Assembly: GCA_902595825.1 (NCBI GenBank)
Contig: CACJRP010000003.1
Coordinates: forward strand, 40,715-104,714
DNA: 64,000 nucleotides
DNA from: an uncultured Bacteroidota bacterium
Lineage (GTDB): Bacteria; Bacteroidota; Bacteroidia; Flavobacteriales; Flavobacteriaceae
Reading direction: 5' to 3'
The position numbers were made by a program, and so were the translations under genes. Under the pieces are notes generated by a model. That model saw only the letters and a program-made list of their open reading frames with translations, searched no databases and was not told the origin of the DNA. This document shows positions 51,175 through 62,303 of the stretch, in pieces. The stretch's first letter is position 1, and each line of letters begins with the position of its first letter.

Positions 51175-51951
51175 ATGAAAGAAAAAGGGAAAACAAGAAA
51201 GTTGGGAAAAACAAAGTTCATGACTGCATCAAATGATGGAGAACTAGAAAATAAAAAAAGATTGCTTGAAATCTTAAAATCAAATATAATTCCTGATGAC
51301 CTAATTTTGGACAGCATTGGACTATTCATAAGAAGGCAGCAACTTTCTAAGATTTTACTTATCAATAGATTATATGAAAAAATTGTAAATATTCATGGTG
51401 TAATTATGGAATTTGGTGTTTTTTTTGGAAAAAACCTTTCATTATTCACCTCATTACGTGGTATCCACGAACCTTATAATCACAACAGAAAAATAATCGG
51501 ATTTGATACTTTCAAGGGTTTTCTCAATATTAATAAAAAAGATGGAAAACATAACATAATTGAAAAAGGGAGTTATTCTGTTTCTGAAAATTATGAAGTC
51601 ACCTTGGATGAGATTTTATCAATTCATGAAAAAAATTGTCCATTAAGCCATATTAGTAAATATCAAATAGTCAAGGGTGACGCAAGTAAAACAATATCAC
51701 AATATTTAAGCGATGAGCCTCAAACAATTATTGCGCTTGCATATTTTGACTTTGATATTTATCAACCAACTAAAGAATGTTTAGAAAAAATAAGACCTAG
51801 ACTAGTAAAAGGGAGCATCCTTGTTTTTGATGAATTAAATTGTAAATCATTCCCAGGTGAAACAATTGCATACGATGAAGTTCTTGGATTGAATAACTAT
51901 AAATTGAATAGAGATAGGAGCAATCCATTTGTAAGTTGGATAGAATTTTAG
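51175..51951 (+). CDS. TylF/MycF-like SAM-dependent methyltransferase
   Basis: 258 aa; GVIMEFGVFFGKNLSLFTSL, IIGFDTFKGF, LAYFDFDIYQPTKECLEKIRPRLVKGSILVFDELN. Confidence 0.8.
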   Translation: MKEKGKTRKLGKTKFMTASNDGELENKKRLLEILKSNIIPDDLILDSIGLFIRRQQLSKILLINRLYEKIVNIHGVIMEFGVFFGKNLSLFTSLRGIHEPYNHNRKIIGFDTFKGFLNINKKDGKHNIIEKGSYSVSENYEVTLDEILSIHEKNCPLSHISKYQIVKGDASKTISQYLSDEPQTIIALAYFDFDIYQPTKECLEKIRPRLVKGSILVFDELNCKSFPGETIAYDEVLGLNNYKLNRDRSNPFVSWIEF

Positions 51952-51968
51952 ATTTATATTGTAAAAAT

Positions 51969-53192
51969 TCAATTTGAAGTTAAAACTTCAGCTACTGTAA
52001 AATTACTTCCACCAACAAAAATAAAGTCTTCTTTTGAGGCAATATTTAAAGCTTTATTAAAAGCTTCCTCAATAGTCACAAAAATCTCATAATTAATATC
52101 GGTTTTTTTTAAAATTGAATTCAAATGTTCCAAACCATAAGCTCTAGATATTTTGGGTGATGAAAAGAAGTAAATCCCTTCTTTGGGTAAAAGTTTTATA
52201 ATTTTATTTATCGGTTTGTCCTTTACAAATCCTAAAACAAACACCTTTTTCTGAGATTTAATTTTTTGAACTTCACAAATAACTTCTTTAAAGGCTTCCT
52301 CGTTGTGTGCTACATCTGCAATAATGAGAGGTTTACTTGAAACTTTTTCCCACCTTCCTCTCAATGAAGTATTTTTCCTGACATTTAAAATCCCTTTTCT
52401 AAAAATTTCTGAAATCATATTATTTTCAAATAAAATTTGCATTGCTGCATAAACAGTTCTTTTATTTTTTTTTTGATAATTGGTCTCGAGACCTAACTCC
52501 GCATCGTTAGATAAAAAATCTTCAGCAAAAAATATGTTTGAGGATTCTCTTTTTGCCTTTTCAATAAAAACTTTATCAGTTTTTAGATTCTTCTCACCTA
52601 TTAAAACAGGTACATTTTTTTTAATTATTCCAGCTTTTTCATTGGCAATAGAGGTTATTTTATTTCCAAGAAATTTTGTGTGATCGTAGCCTATATTAGT
52701 TATCACAGAGAGCAGAGGGTGTATAACATTTGTCGCATCTAGTCTACCACCTAAACCTACCTCTATAACCGCAATATCAATTTTCTTGACCTTAAAATAT
52801 AAAATTGCCATTGCGAAGGAAATTTCAAAAAACGAATTTCTTTTCATAAGAAAATACTCCTTATTCTTTTCTACAAAATCAATTACAAATTGTTTTTCTA
52901 TTTTACTCGAATTTACTTTTATTCTTTCTCTAAAGTCAAACATATGGGGAGAAGTAAATAGTCCTACTTTTTTCTTAGACTCTTGAAGAACCGAGGATAT
53001 CATATGAGATGTTGAACCCTTTCCATTAGTCCCTCCAACATGTATAAATTTTAAATTTGATTCTGGATTTCCAATAAAATTTAAGAAATTTTTTATTCTT
53101 GACAACCCAGGTTTATATGAATCTCCACCTTTAAATTGGTAAGGCGGGATCTGATTGTAAAGCCATTGAATTGTAGAATTATATTTTATCAC
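51969..53192 (-). CDS. folC: Folylpolyglutamate synthase / dihydrofolate synthase
   Basis: 407 aa; FIHVGGTNGKGSTSHMISSVLQES, LFTSPHMFDFRERIKVN, VIEVGLGGRLDATNVI. Confidence 0.94.
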   Translation of the reverse strand: MIKYNSTIQWLYNQIPPYQFKGGDSYKPGLSRIKNFLNFIGNPESNLKFIHVGGTNGKGSTSHMISSVLQESKKKVGLFTSPHMFDFRERIKVNSSKIEKQFVIDFVEKNKEYFLMKRNSFFEISFAMAILYFKVKKIDIAVIEVGLGGRLDATNVIHPLLSVITNIGYDHTKFLGNKITSIANEKAGIIKKNVPVLIGEKNLKTDKVFIEKAKRESSNIFFAEDFLSNDAELGLETNYQKKNKRTVYAAMQILFENNMISEIFRKGILNVRKNTSLRGRWEKVSSKPLIIADVAHNEEAFKEVICEVQKIKSQKKVFVLGFVKDKPINKIIKLLPKEGIYFFSSPKISRAYGLEHLNSILKKTDINYEIFVTIEEAFNKALNIASKEDFIFVGGSNFTVAEVLTSN

Positions 53193-54007
53193 TAATCTAC
53201 TAACTTAAAATTGACTACAACAAATCCTGTCTGAGAATCAGGAGCACTGTCGTCAGGAAACCACTTGTGTAATAAAGCTGTTTTTTTTGCTGGATCCAAC
53301 AAACAAGGATGTACATTTGTACTTCCTTTGACACCAGCCTCCGCGTTTATAACATTTCCGATTTTATTTACTGTTATTCTCACAACTACTTTACCTATCT
53401 CATCACATTCGGGTTTCACTGATCCATTAGATTGAAGATTCCTTCCATTCAAACCAAACCCAATATTATTACCTATTAATTCTGCTTGATTATAATAAGT
53501 GCTCGAATATGGATTCCCAGAATTTATTTTACCTTGATTTTCATCTAAGATCTTCTTATTATTTGATTCAACATTTTCTTCAGCAGATATAATATTTTTA
53601 AGAATTTTTTTTGTTAGTTCAGAGATTTGAGGCTTCTTTTTTTCAACTTCATTATTTACCAATGAATCCTTTTTATCAAAACTCTTTTTTCTTGTTTTAG
53701 GATAATTTGACTTATCATCAATCGAAAGAAGAGATTTCTTTTGAACTACTGTTTTGGATTTTAATTCTGAATCATCATAATTATTTTTAGGAATTGTTTT
53801 TTCTAATGGGGTTTTAAAGGTTTGAAAATCTGCATTTTTATCCGATTTTTCATCAGATAATGTACCAAAATTTACCTCCACAGCGTAAGAAATAGGGGGA
53901 TCAAGAAAAGTTAATCCAAAAACAAAAAATATAACAATTAACAAAACTCCTATCAATGAAGTTATTAAAGCTGATTTTTTTTCATTAGGAGTAGAAAAAA
54001 ACTTCAT
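53192..54007 (-). CDS. TonB-like energy transducer / cell envelope protein
   Basis: 271 aa; single N-terminal TM helix, charged linker, C-terminal VVRITVNKIGNVINAEAGVKGSTNVHPCLLDPAKKTALLHKWFPD; downstream of exbB/exbD. Confidence 0.8.
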   Translation of the reverse strand: MKFFSTPNEKKSALITSLIGVLLIVIFFVFGLTFLDPPISYAVEVNFGTLSDEKSDKNADFQTFKTPLEKTIPKNNYDDSELKSKTVVQKKSLLSIDDKSNYPKTRKKSFDKKDSLVNNEVEKKKPQISELTKKILKNIISAEENVESNNKKILDENQGKINSGNPYSSTYYNQAELIGNNIGFGLNGRNLQSNGSVKPECDEIGKVVVRITVNKIGNVINAEAGVKGSTNVHPCLLDPAKKTALLHKWFPDDSAPDSQTGFVVVNFKLVD

Positions 54008-54013
54008 TTTTAA

Positions 54014-54409
54014 TTATTTGTCTTTAACTGCTAAAACAACTTTAACTGAATTTTTATTAGCTATATCCATAACATAAACAATTTCTTTTATTGGAACTTT
54101 ATTGTCAGATCTTAAAATTATAACTCTTTTGTTTGATTTGGATAATATTTTTATCAATTTGTTACTAACGTTACTTCTCATAACAGACTCTCCATTAATA
54201 TAAAATCTGTTTTTGCCGTCAATTGAAACACTAACGTTTTCTCTGTTCTCACTTTTCCCTTTTGCCTGTGGTAATTTTACATCAATTGTATTTAAATTTT
54301 TAGCTAGAGTAGATGCTATCATGAAAAAGATCAATAGCAAAAAAACAACATCTGTCATTGAAGACACATTAAAATTTGGTGTTATTTTATTACTAGTCTT
54401 AAAATCCAT
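54014..54409 (-). CDS. exbD: Biopolymer transport protein ExbD/TolR
   Basis: 131 aa; NVSSMTDVVFLLLIFFMIASTLAKNLNTIDVKLPQA. Confidence 0.93.
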   Translation of the reverse strand: MDFKTSNKITPNFNVSSMTDVVFLLLIFFMIASTLAKNLNTIDVKLPQAKGKSENRENVSVSIDGKNRFYINGESVMRSNVSNKLIKILSKSNKRVIILRSDNKVPIKEIVYVMDIANKNSVKVVLAVKDK

Positions 54410-55101
54410 TAACCCACTGGTTCGTTAAGTAAATCTAAAAACTCTAGAGATGATGCTTGCATTTGATATACTACCTTGCTAATTTTTACTACCAGATGAT
54501 TATAACATATATAGCCAACAATTCCTACAACAAGTCCTGCAACTGTCGTTGTCATTGCTGTGTAAAGACCGTCAGATAAGAGTTTCATATCAATACTTCC
54601 TCCAGCATTTGAAATCTCAAATATGGAAATAATCATTCCAATTACTGTGCCTAAAAAACCTATCATTGGTGAAGCTCCGGAAATAGTTGCCAAGACACTA
54701 ATATTTCTTTCTAGTTTATATATTTCTAATCGTCCTGCATTTTCTATAGCAGTATTAATATCTTCTAAAGGTCTACCAATTCTAGAAATACCTTTAGAAA
54801 TTAATCTGGCAACGGGGATTTCTTCTTTTAAACATCTTGATTGGGCCATTTCTATTTTCCCACTAGTCACAAATGTTTTTATTTCATTCATAAAAGTTTT
54901 GTCTATTTTAACAGCAGATTTAATTGTAAACAACCTTTCAAAATAAATATATAATCCAATCAATAACAAAATGAACAATAACCCTATAATAACTTGGCCT
55001 GCCAAACCGCTACTTTGAATTAGCTGAATTAAAGAAATTGTTTTTTCAGTTTGTAAAACATTGCTTTGTACTAACAAATTTTGACTAAGAGTTAATATCA
55101 T
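54409..55101 (-). CDS. exbB: MotA/TolQ/ExbB proton channel family protein
   Basis: 230 aa; LEIYKLERNISVLATISGASPMIGFLGTVIGMIISIFEI...LYTAMTTTVAGLVVGIVGYICYN. Confidence 0.94.
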   Translation of the reverse strand: MILTLSQNLLVQSNVLQTEKTISLIQLIQSSGLAGQVIIGLLFILLLIGLYIYFERLFTIKSAVKIDKTFMNEIKTFVTSGKIEMAQSRCLKEEIPVARLISKGISRIGRPLEDINTAIENAGRLEIYKLERNISVLATISGASPMIGFLGTVIGMIISIFEISNAGGSIDMKLLSDGLYTAMTTTVAGLVVGIVGYICYNHLVVKISKVVYQMQASSLEFLDLLNEPVG

Positions 55102-55149
55102 ATTTAAAGCTTTTTATATGAACGGAAAAAAAAGGTTTAAAGTATTTAA

Positions 55150-56478
55150 TTAAAAAATAAATTCTCTAATCATAATAAATGTAAAAGATCCTGACAAAAA
55201 TCCAATTAAAGCTAACCAAGATATTTTCTTTAAATACCAAAAAAAGTCAATTTTCTCCATTCCCATAGCCACAACTCCGGCTGCTGATCCTATAATTAGC
55301 ATACTACCACCAGTACCCGCAGAAAAAGCTATAAAATGCCATAAAGGATTGTTAATTTCTTGAGAAAACATACCCATAGACGCAGCTACTAGAGGTACGT
55401 TATCTATAATAGCTGAAGCTGTACCTAAGAGTACAACAACAATATCAGTATTTGGGAAAATTAAATTTAATGTATCAGCAAATGAAAACAATACACCTAT
55501 AGATTCTAAGGCCCCTACAGATAGGAGAATTCCTAAAAAAAACAAAATACTCGGTAATTCAATTTTAGATAAAGATTTGTGCACAGGACTATGATTAGCA
55601 GCGTCATCACTTTCATCATCAAATGAAGTAATATTTATTTTTGTTGAGCTTAAAATCTCAGCAAAAGTGGATACTAAAGCAAGTGAAAACATCATACCTA
55701 CATAAGGAGGGAGATGAGTAAGGGTCTTGAAAACAGGCACAAAAATTATAGATGCTAAACCTAAGTAAAGAATAATTGATCCGTTTTTATTCACTTCTTC
55801 ATTAATTTCGTAAGAGTTGTAAGTTATATTCCCCTTAAAAGCTGGTAAAAAAGTTGCAACAGTTACAGGAACCAACAAACAAACAATTGAAGGAATTAGT
55901 AGATATGAAATTAACTTAATTGTTGTTACTTTTTTTCCAATCCACAACATAGTGGTCGTTACATCACCAATGGGTGACCAAGCACCTCCAGCGTTTGCTG
56001 CGATTATGATTAGTCCAGCAAACCAAATTCTGATATTTCTATCAGGAACTACTTTTTGCAAAATTGTAATTAAGACTATAGTTGCTGTCAAATTATCAAT
56101 AATCGCTGAGAGAAAGAATGCAAGTATTGCAAAAATCCACAATAATTTTTTTTTAGACTTGGTTTTAATGAAGTTTTTGATTGTTAAAAATCCGTTGAAA
56201 TAATCAATTATTTCAACAATTGTCATTGCTCCCAAAAGAAAAACAACAATTTCAGCAGTTTTACCTAAATGGTGAAGTAAAATTTCCTCTAAATGTGTTG
56301 GGACAAGTTTTTTTAAGTTAGTATCAACCTCAAAAACAGGTATGTGTGATAAAGCAATAATTGACCATAAAAAAGCCATCATCGCGAGTGCCGGAATTAA
56401 TTTATCTACTTTGAGGGTGTGTTCTAAGGTTATTGCAAAATAGCCAATTATAAATACCGCTACAACAAGTGTTTCCAT
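55150..56478 (-). CDS. nhaD: NhaD-type Na+/H+ antiporter
   Basis: 442 aa; IDNLTATIVLITIL, IIIAANAGGAWSPIGDVTTTMLWIG, AGTGGSMLIIGSAAGV. Confidence 0.93.
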   Translation of the reverse strand: METLVVAVFIIGYFAITLEHTLKVDKLIPALAMMAFLWSIIALSHIPVFEVDTNLKKLVPTHLEEILLHHLGKTAEIVVFLLGAMTIVEIIDYFNGFLTIKNFIKTKSKKKLLWIFAILAFFLSAIIDNLTATIVLITILQKVVPDRNIRIWFAGLIIIAANAGGAWSPIGDVTTTMLWIGKKVTTIKLISYLLIPSIVCLLVPVTVATFLPAFKGNITYNSYEINEEVNKNGSIILYLGLASIIFVPVFKTLTHLPPYVGMMFSLALVSTFAEILSSTKINITSFDDESDDAANHSPVHKSLSKIELPSILFFLGILLSVGALESIGVLFSFADTLNLIFPNTDIVVVLLGTASAIIDNVPLVAASMGMFSQEINNPLWHFIAFSAGTGGSMLIIGSAAGVVAMGMEKIDFFWYLKKISWLALIGFLSGSFTFIMIREFIF

Positions 56479-56548
56479 TCAAAAATATTAACCCTAATCA
56501 AATGGGTATAAGACTAAAGTATTAATTTAAAATCTAAATAAAGGCCAA

Positions 56549-57616
56549 TCATGGTAAAAATATATTCCCTGTGGAATGATTTTTTTTTGCTCCAGTCACA
56601 CTAGAATAGCAATTAACTTTATTTTGATCTCTTAGGAGGCCTAAGAAGGCAAATATTATGGCTTCTTTAAAATTTATAACTTTTTTCTCTGGTATGCGGA
56701 TAAGACATGATGTTCTATTTTTAATTTGCTTTATTAAAAATGAGTTAAAAGCACCTCCTCCAGTGACTAGGGCTTCTTTTCTACCACTTAACTCGTGAGA
56801 AATTTTTTTAGCAATAAAAATCGTGTAAGTATATAAGATATCATTTATTGAGCATTTTTGAAAGATTTCAAATATTGGAAGAATATTTTCTTTTACCCAT
56901 TCAATGCCTAATGATTTAGGTGGTTTTAGCTTAAAAAACTTTAAATTATTTAATTTTCTTTCAAGTTCTGGGATCAATTTACCCTTACTAGCCAGTTCTC
57001 CATCTTTGTCATAGGGTTTGTTAAATTTATTTGCAAGTGAGTTTAAAATTAAATTAGCTGGACAGATATCATATGCAATAGTTTTTTTGTCATTTTTAAG
57101 AGTAATATTTGCAAAACCTCCTAAGTTTATAAAGGTATCTGATTGATGAAATAGTTTTATTTCTCCAACTGGTACAAGGGGGGCCCCTTGTCCGCCCATT
57201 TTTACATCTTTAGGTCTAAAATCACAAATAACTTTTTTGTTAATTAGTTTTGCAAGTATAGGTAAATTTCCAATTTGGTAGGTTATTCCCGAGCTTGGTT
57301 GATGCAAAACAGTATGCCCATGTGAACTTATTAAATCAATTTTATGTTCATTGTTTTTTTTTAAAAATTTACTTATCTGTTTGGATAGATATGTTGTATA
57401 AAATTGATCTAGAATTTTAATGTCATCGATATGAAGAGAACTTGAATGTTTGAGTTTTTCATAAATTTTTTTTGGATATGGATGTGTTGATGAAGAAATT
57501 AATTTAAAATACCATTTTGTTTCCTTAAAAAACTCAACTAAAACAAAATCCAAGCCATCTAACGAAGTACCCGACATGATTCCCACAACCTTATATTTAT
57601 CTTTCATTAAAAACAA
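56549..57616 (-). CDS. anmK: Anhydro-N-acetylmuramic acid kinase
   Basis: 355 aa; GIMSGTSLDGLDFVLV, SSHGHTVLHQPSSGITYQIGN, GGQGAPLVPVGE, VTGGGAFNSFL. Confidence 0.94.
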   Translation of the reverse strand: MFLMKDKYKVVGIMSGTSLDGLDFVLVEFFKETKWYFKLISSSTHPYPKKIYEKLKHSSSLHIDDIKILDQFYTTYLSKQISKFLKKNNEHKIDLISSHGHTVLHQPSSGITYQIGNLPILAKLINKKVICDFRPKDVKMGGQGAPLVPVGEIKLFHQSDTFINLGGFANITLKNDKKTIAYDICPANLILNSLANKFNKPYDKDGELASKGKLIPELERKLNNLKFFKLKPPKSLGIEWVKENILPIFEIFQKCSINDILYTYTIFIAKKISHELSGRKEALVTGGGAFNSFLIKQIKNRTSCLIRIPEKKVINFKEAIIFAFLGLLRDQNKVNCYSSVTGAKKNHSTGNIFLP

Positions 57617-57786
57617 ACTTTACTCAATATTATTAAATTTTCAATGATTGGATAAATTATTGAAATAATATTTAAAGAATTTCCATTTTATTTGCTTTAT
57701 TTAAAAAGATTAATATATAATCTCCCCCAATTTTTGTAGAACCCTTTATATCCTTATTTTTAGTGTCCTAAAAAAAACCACTAATA

Positions 57787-60700
57787 ATGTTTCCAAAAAA
57801 ACAAGGCTTGTATTCCCCTGAATTTGAACACGAAAATTGTGGAGCAGGTTTCATTTGCAATTTAAAGGGTGAAAAAACAAACTCTATAATTGGAAAAGCA
57901 TTAAATATATTAGTTAAACTTGAACACAGAGGCGCTGTAAGCGCTGATGGCAAAACTGGAGATGGTGCAGGAATTTTAATTGAAATCCCACATGAGTTTT
58001 TCTTAAATTCCACATCCTTTAAGTTGCCCGCATCAAATGATTACGCAGTTGGAATGGTTTTCCTTCCCCAGAAAAAAAATCAAAGAGAAATTTGTATAAA
58101 TACTTTTGAAAAACAAATAGAAGAAAATGGTTTAAAAATTTTAGGGTGGAGAAAAGTACCAGTTAATAAAAAAGTTGTTGGAAAAATTGCTTCAAAAACA
58201 GAGCCTTACATAAGCCAAGTTTTCGTAGGTAAAGGTGAACAAAAAATCGATGATCTTGAGTTTAATATAAAACTATATTGTGCAAGAAAAAAATGTGAAC
58301 ACATAATATACAATTCTAAGTTTTCAGAGTCCAACTTTTTTTACTTTTCTTCTCTATCTAACAAGACAATAATATACAAAGGACTTTTAGTTCCTGAAGA
58401 TATTGAGCTATATTATAATGACTTAAGAGACCCCAAACTTGTTACAAGATTAGCATTAGTTCATCAAAGGTTTTCTACTAATACTTTTCCCACTTGGGAC
58501 CTTGCACAACCATTTAGATATATGTGCCATAATGGTGAAATAAATACCATTAAAGGTAACATAAGTAGAATGGCCTCTAGAGAGGAACTATTGAAATCAA
58601 ATTTGTTTGGCGATAATATAAGTAAGATTTTACCGGTTGTTTTAAAAGGAAAATCTGACTCAGCATCTATGGATATGGTTGTAGAACTTCTTTTGCTTAC
58701 AGGAAGGTCGCTTCCTGAAGTTATGATGATGCTAGTACCTGAAGCATGGGAAAAACACACTGAAATGGATATAAGCAAAAAGTCTTTTTATAAATTTAAT
58801 TCTTGTGTAATGGAACCCTGGGATGGTCCAGCTTCAATTCCATTTACAGATGGAAAATATATAGGTGCACTTTTGGACAGGAATGGTCTACGACCCTCAA
58901 GGTATACTGTAACAAAAGACGGTAATGTTGTTATGTCTTCAGAAGTAGGAGTACTAGATATAGAACCAGCAAATGTTGAAAAACATGGTAGATTAGAGCC
59001 AGGCCGAATGTTCTTGGTTAACATGAATGAAGGACGTATAGTGGAGGATGAAGAAATTAAATCATTAATTGTAAACCAAAAACCTTACAAAAAGTGGCTT
59101 GATAAAAATCTATTACCTCTTTCCAAAATTCCATATACAGGAAACCATCTAGCAGTTGAGTCGGAAAGTTTTGAAAAGAGACTCAAAATATTTGGATATA
59201 CCCAAGAGGACTTAAGTACCATAATAAACCCAATGAGCTTAAATGCTAAAGAATCAATAGGTTCAATGGGGACTGATACTCCTTTAGCAGTATTTTCAGA
59301 AAAACCACAACTACTATATAACTATTTTAAACAATTGTTTGCTCAGGTTACAAACCCTCCTTTGGATGGAATTAGAGAAGAAATTGTTACAGACATATCT
59401 TTAAGACTAGGTAATGATTTTAATATTTTTGAATTATCTGAAATACATGCGAAAAAACTTTTGATTCAAAATCCAGTAATTTCTAATGAGGATCTTGATA
59501 AGATAAAACATCTAGAACACCGAGATTTTAAAGCTGTATCTGTTCCTGCTTTATATGAGATTCAAAAGGGTGTGAATGGTTTGGAAAAGTCTTTATTAAA
59601 AATAATTGAGGATATCGAAAGACAAATTGATTCCGGAGCTAATATTATTATTTTATCTGATAGAGGTGTATCAAATTATTTTGCACCTATACCAATGCTT
59701 TTAGCTTGTGCACACGTCCACAATACTTTTAAACGGAAGTCCAAAAGGTCAAAGTTTGATATTGTTATAGAATCCGCAGAACCCAGAGAACCACACCATT
59801 TTGCGTGTCTTTTTGGCTATGGAGCTAGTGCAATAAACCCTTATATGGTTAACGAAATTATTGAAGACCAAGCAAATCAAAAAATTGTAAAGGGTCTTAG
59901 CTTCGAAAATGCTGTAAAAAACTATAATAAAGCAATAGCTAAAGGAATAATTAAAGTAATGAATAAAATTGGGATATCTACTCTTCACTCTTATCGAGGT
60001 GCTCAAATATTTGAAGCTTTGGGATTGAGTAATGAGTTTATTGAAAGATTTTTTTGTAACACTCCATCAAGAATTGAAGGAATTGGACTAAATGAACTTG
60101 AAAATGAAATTGAAAAAAGATTTAAAAAAGCCTTTGTCGATGACCAAAGCTTTGGATTAAATCTTGAAATAGGAGGGGAATACAGATGGAGAAGGGATGG
60201 TGAAGCACACATGCTAAATCCTAGTTCTATAGCCAAATTACAACAATCGGTTCGTCAAAAAAGTTGGGAAAGCTATAGTATTTATTCTAAAATGATTAAT
60301 AACCAATCTGAAAAACTCATGACAATAAGAGGTCTTTTTGAATTTTCCGATTTGGATCCTATCCCCATTGAAGAAGTTGAGCCCTGGACAGAAATAGTAA
60401 AAAGATTCAAAACTGGCGCCATGTCCTTAGGTTCAATATCAGCCGAAGCTCACGAAAATTTAGCTATCGCTATGAATAGGATTGGAGGCAAAAGCAATTC
60501 TGGCGAAGGGGGTGAAGACCCAAAAAGATATTTTCCGGACGAAAATGGTGACCTGAAAAAATCAGCTATCAAACAGGTGGCATCGGGAAGATTTGGTGTA
60601 TCAAGCTACTATTTATCGTCCGCCGATGAAATTCAAATAAAAATGGCTCAAGGAGCTAAGCCAGGAGAAGGTGGACAATTACCAGGTCCAAAAGTTAACC

Positions 60701-62295
60701 CTTATATAGCATCTGTTAGAAATTCTACACCCTATGTAGGTCTAATTTCTCCTCCTCCACATCATGACATATACTCCATTGAAGATTTAGCACAACTTAT
60801 TTACGACCTAAAAAATGCCAACAGAAAGGCTAGGATAAATGTCAAGCTTGTTTCTGAAGTAGGTGTTGGTACAATAGCTGCAGGAGTTGTAAAAGCAAAA
60901 GCAGATGTAATTCTTATATCAGGATATGACGGAGGTACAGGTGCTTCCCCATTGACATCTTTAAAACACGCTGGGTTACCCTGGGAATTAGGAATTGCCG
61001 AAGCTCAACAAACTCTGGTTTTAAATGACCTTAGAAATAGAGTAGTTCTAGAATGTGATGGACAAATGAAGACAGGTAGAGACGTAGCTGTTGCTTGTCT
61101 TTTAGGTGCTGAGGAGTTTGGATTCTCCACAGCGCCTTTGGTAGCATCTGGATGTATAATGATGAGAGCCTGTCATTTGAATACATGTCCTGTAGGCATT
61201 GCAACTCAAGATCCTATTTTGAGAAAAAACTTCAAAGGTAAACCTGAACATGTTATTAACTTCATGTATTTTGTTGCTGAAGAATTAAGGGAAATAATGT
61301 CTAAACTTGGATTCAGAACAGTCAATGAAATGGTTGGACAATCCCAAAAAATAAATATGACAGAAGCTTTAAACCATTTCAAAGCAAAAGGAATTGACTT
61401 ATCAAAAATTTTATACAAACCAAAAATCAGTAAAAAAACTAAACTATTTAATACCGAAAAACAGGACCATGGCTTAAAAAAATCTTTGGATTTTGAAATT
61501 TTAAAATCTGCCAAACCAGCTATAAATGATAAACTTAAACAAGTCCTAAATTATCCTATCAAAAGTACTAATAGAACAGTAGGTGCTATAATCTCAAATG
61601 AAATATCGAAAATTCATGGTTCTAAAGGACTCCCAAAAGATACTCTAACGGTCAATTTTACCGGTACTGCGGGCCAGAGCTTTGGTGCCTTCACTACTAA
61701 AGGAGTTAATTTAATTGTTTCGGGAACCTGTAATGATTACTTTGGTAAAGGTCTTTCTGGAGGCAGATTAGTCGTTAAAGTTCCAGATAGAAATACATTA
61801 GTAGCACACCAAAATATTATTATTGGAAATGTTGCACTGTATGGAGCAATCAATGGCGAAGTTTACATCAACGGAATAGCAGGTGAAAGATTTTGTGTAA
61901 GAAATTCTGGGGCAACTGCTGTTGTAGAAGGAATAGGAGATCACGGATGTGAATATATGACAGGTGGAATTGCTGTCATTCTTGGTAAACACGGAAGAAA
62001 TTTCGCTGCCGGAATGAGCGGTGGAATAGCTTATATTTATAATGAAGATGGAAATCTAAAAAATGAAAAATTTAATTTAGAAATGATAGAGTTAGAAAAC
62101 CTTCAAGAAAAGGACTTTTTGTCCTTAAAGGAACTTCTAAAAAATCATGTTAAATACACATCCAGTGATAAGGGTTCATTTTTATTAAAAGATTTTTCAA
62201 ATCAAAAACATAAATTTGTAAAAGTTATGCCAACTGACTACAAAAAAGCTCTTATTATGCTTGAGAAAGAAAAGGTTAAAGAGAAGGTTAAATAA
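57787..62295 (+). CDS. gltB: Glutamate synthase large subunit
   Basis: 1502 aa; [73 protein letters not shown]. Confidence 0.97.
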   Translation: MFPKKQGLYSPEFEHENCGAGFICNLKGEKTNSIIGKALNILVKLEHRGAVSADGKTGDGAGILIEIPHEFFLNSTSFKLPASNDYAVGMVFLPQKKNQREICINTFEKQIEENGLKILGWRKVPVNKKVVGKIASKTEPYISQVFVGKGEQKIDDLEFNIKLYCARKKCEHIIYNSKFSESNFFYFSSLSNKTIIYKGLLVPEDIELYYNDLRDPKLVTRLALVHQRFSTNTFPTWDLAQPFRYMCHNGEINTIKGNISRMASREELLKSNLFGDNISKILPVVLKGKSDSASMDMVVELLLLTGRSLPEVMMMLVPEAWEKHTEMDISKKSFYKFNSCVMEPWDGPASIPFTDGKYIGALLDRNGLRPSRYTVTKDGNVVMSSEVGVLDIEPANVEKHGRLEPGRMFLVNMNEGRIVEDEEIKSLIVNQKPYKKWLDKNLLPLSKIPYTGNHLAVESESFEKRLKIFGYTQEDLSTIINPMSLNAKESIGSMGTDTPLAVFSEKPQLLYNYFKQLFAQVTNPPLDGIREEIVTDISLRLGNDFNIFELSEIHAKKLLIQNPVISNEDLDKIKHLEHRDFKAVSVPALYEIQKGVNGLEKSLLKIIEDIERQIDSGANIIILSDRGVSNYFAPIPMLLACAHVHNTFKRKSKRSKFDIVIESAEPREPHHFACLFGYGASAINPYMVNEIIEDQANQKIVKGLSFENAVKNYNKAIAKGIIKVMNKIGISTLHSYRGAQIFEALGLSNEFIERFFCNTPSRIEGIGLNELENEIEKRFKKAFVDDQSFGLNLEIGGEYRWRRDGEAHMLNPSSIAKLQQSVRQKSWESYSIYSKMINNQSEKLMTIRGLFEFSDLDPIPIEEVEPWTEIVKRFKTGAMSLGSISAEAHENLAIAMNRIGGKSNSGEGGEDPKRYFPDENGDLKKSAIKQVASGRFGVSSYYLSSADEIQIKMAQGAKPGEGGQLPGPKVNPYIASVRNSTPYVGLISPPPHHDIYSIEDLAQLIYDLKNANRKARINVKLVSEVGVGTIAAGVVKAKADVILISGYDGGTGASPLTSLKHAGLPWELGIAEAQQTLVLNDLRNRVVLECDGQMKTGRDVAVACLLGAEEFGFSTAPLVASGCIMMRACHLNTCPVGIATQDPILRKNFKGKPEHVINFMYFVAEELREIMSKLGFRTVNEMVGQSQKINMTEALNHFKAKGIDLSKILYKPKISKKTKLFNTEKQDHGLKKSLDFEILKSAKPAINDKLKQVLNYPIKSTNRTVGAIISNEISKIHGSKGLPKDTLTVNFTGTAGQSFGAFTTKGVNLIVSGTCNDYFGKGLSGGRLVVKVPDRNTLVAHQNIIIGNVALYGAINGEVYINGIAGERFCVRNSGATAVVEGIGDHGCEYMTGGIAVILGKHGRNFAAGMSGGIAYIYNEDGNLKNEKFNLEMIELENLQEKDFLSLKELLKNHVKYTSSDKGSFLLKDFSNQKHKFVKVMPTDYKKALIMLEKEKVKEKVK

Positions 62296-62303
62296 AAATA
62301 AGA

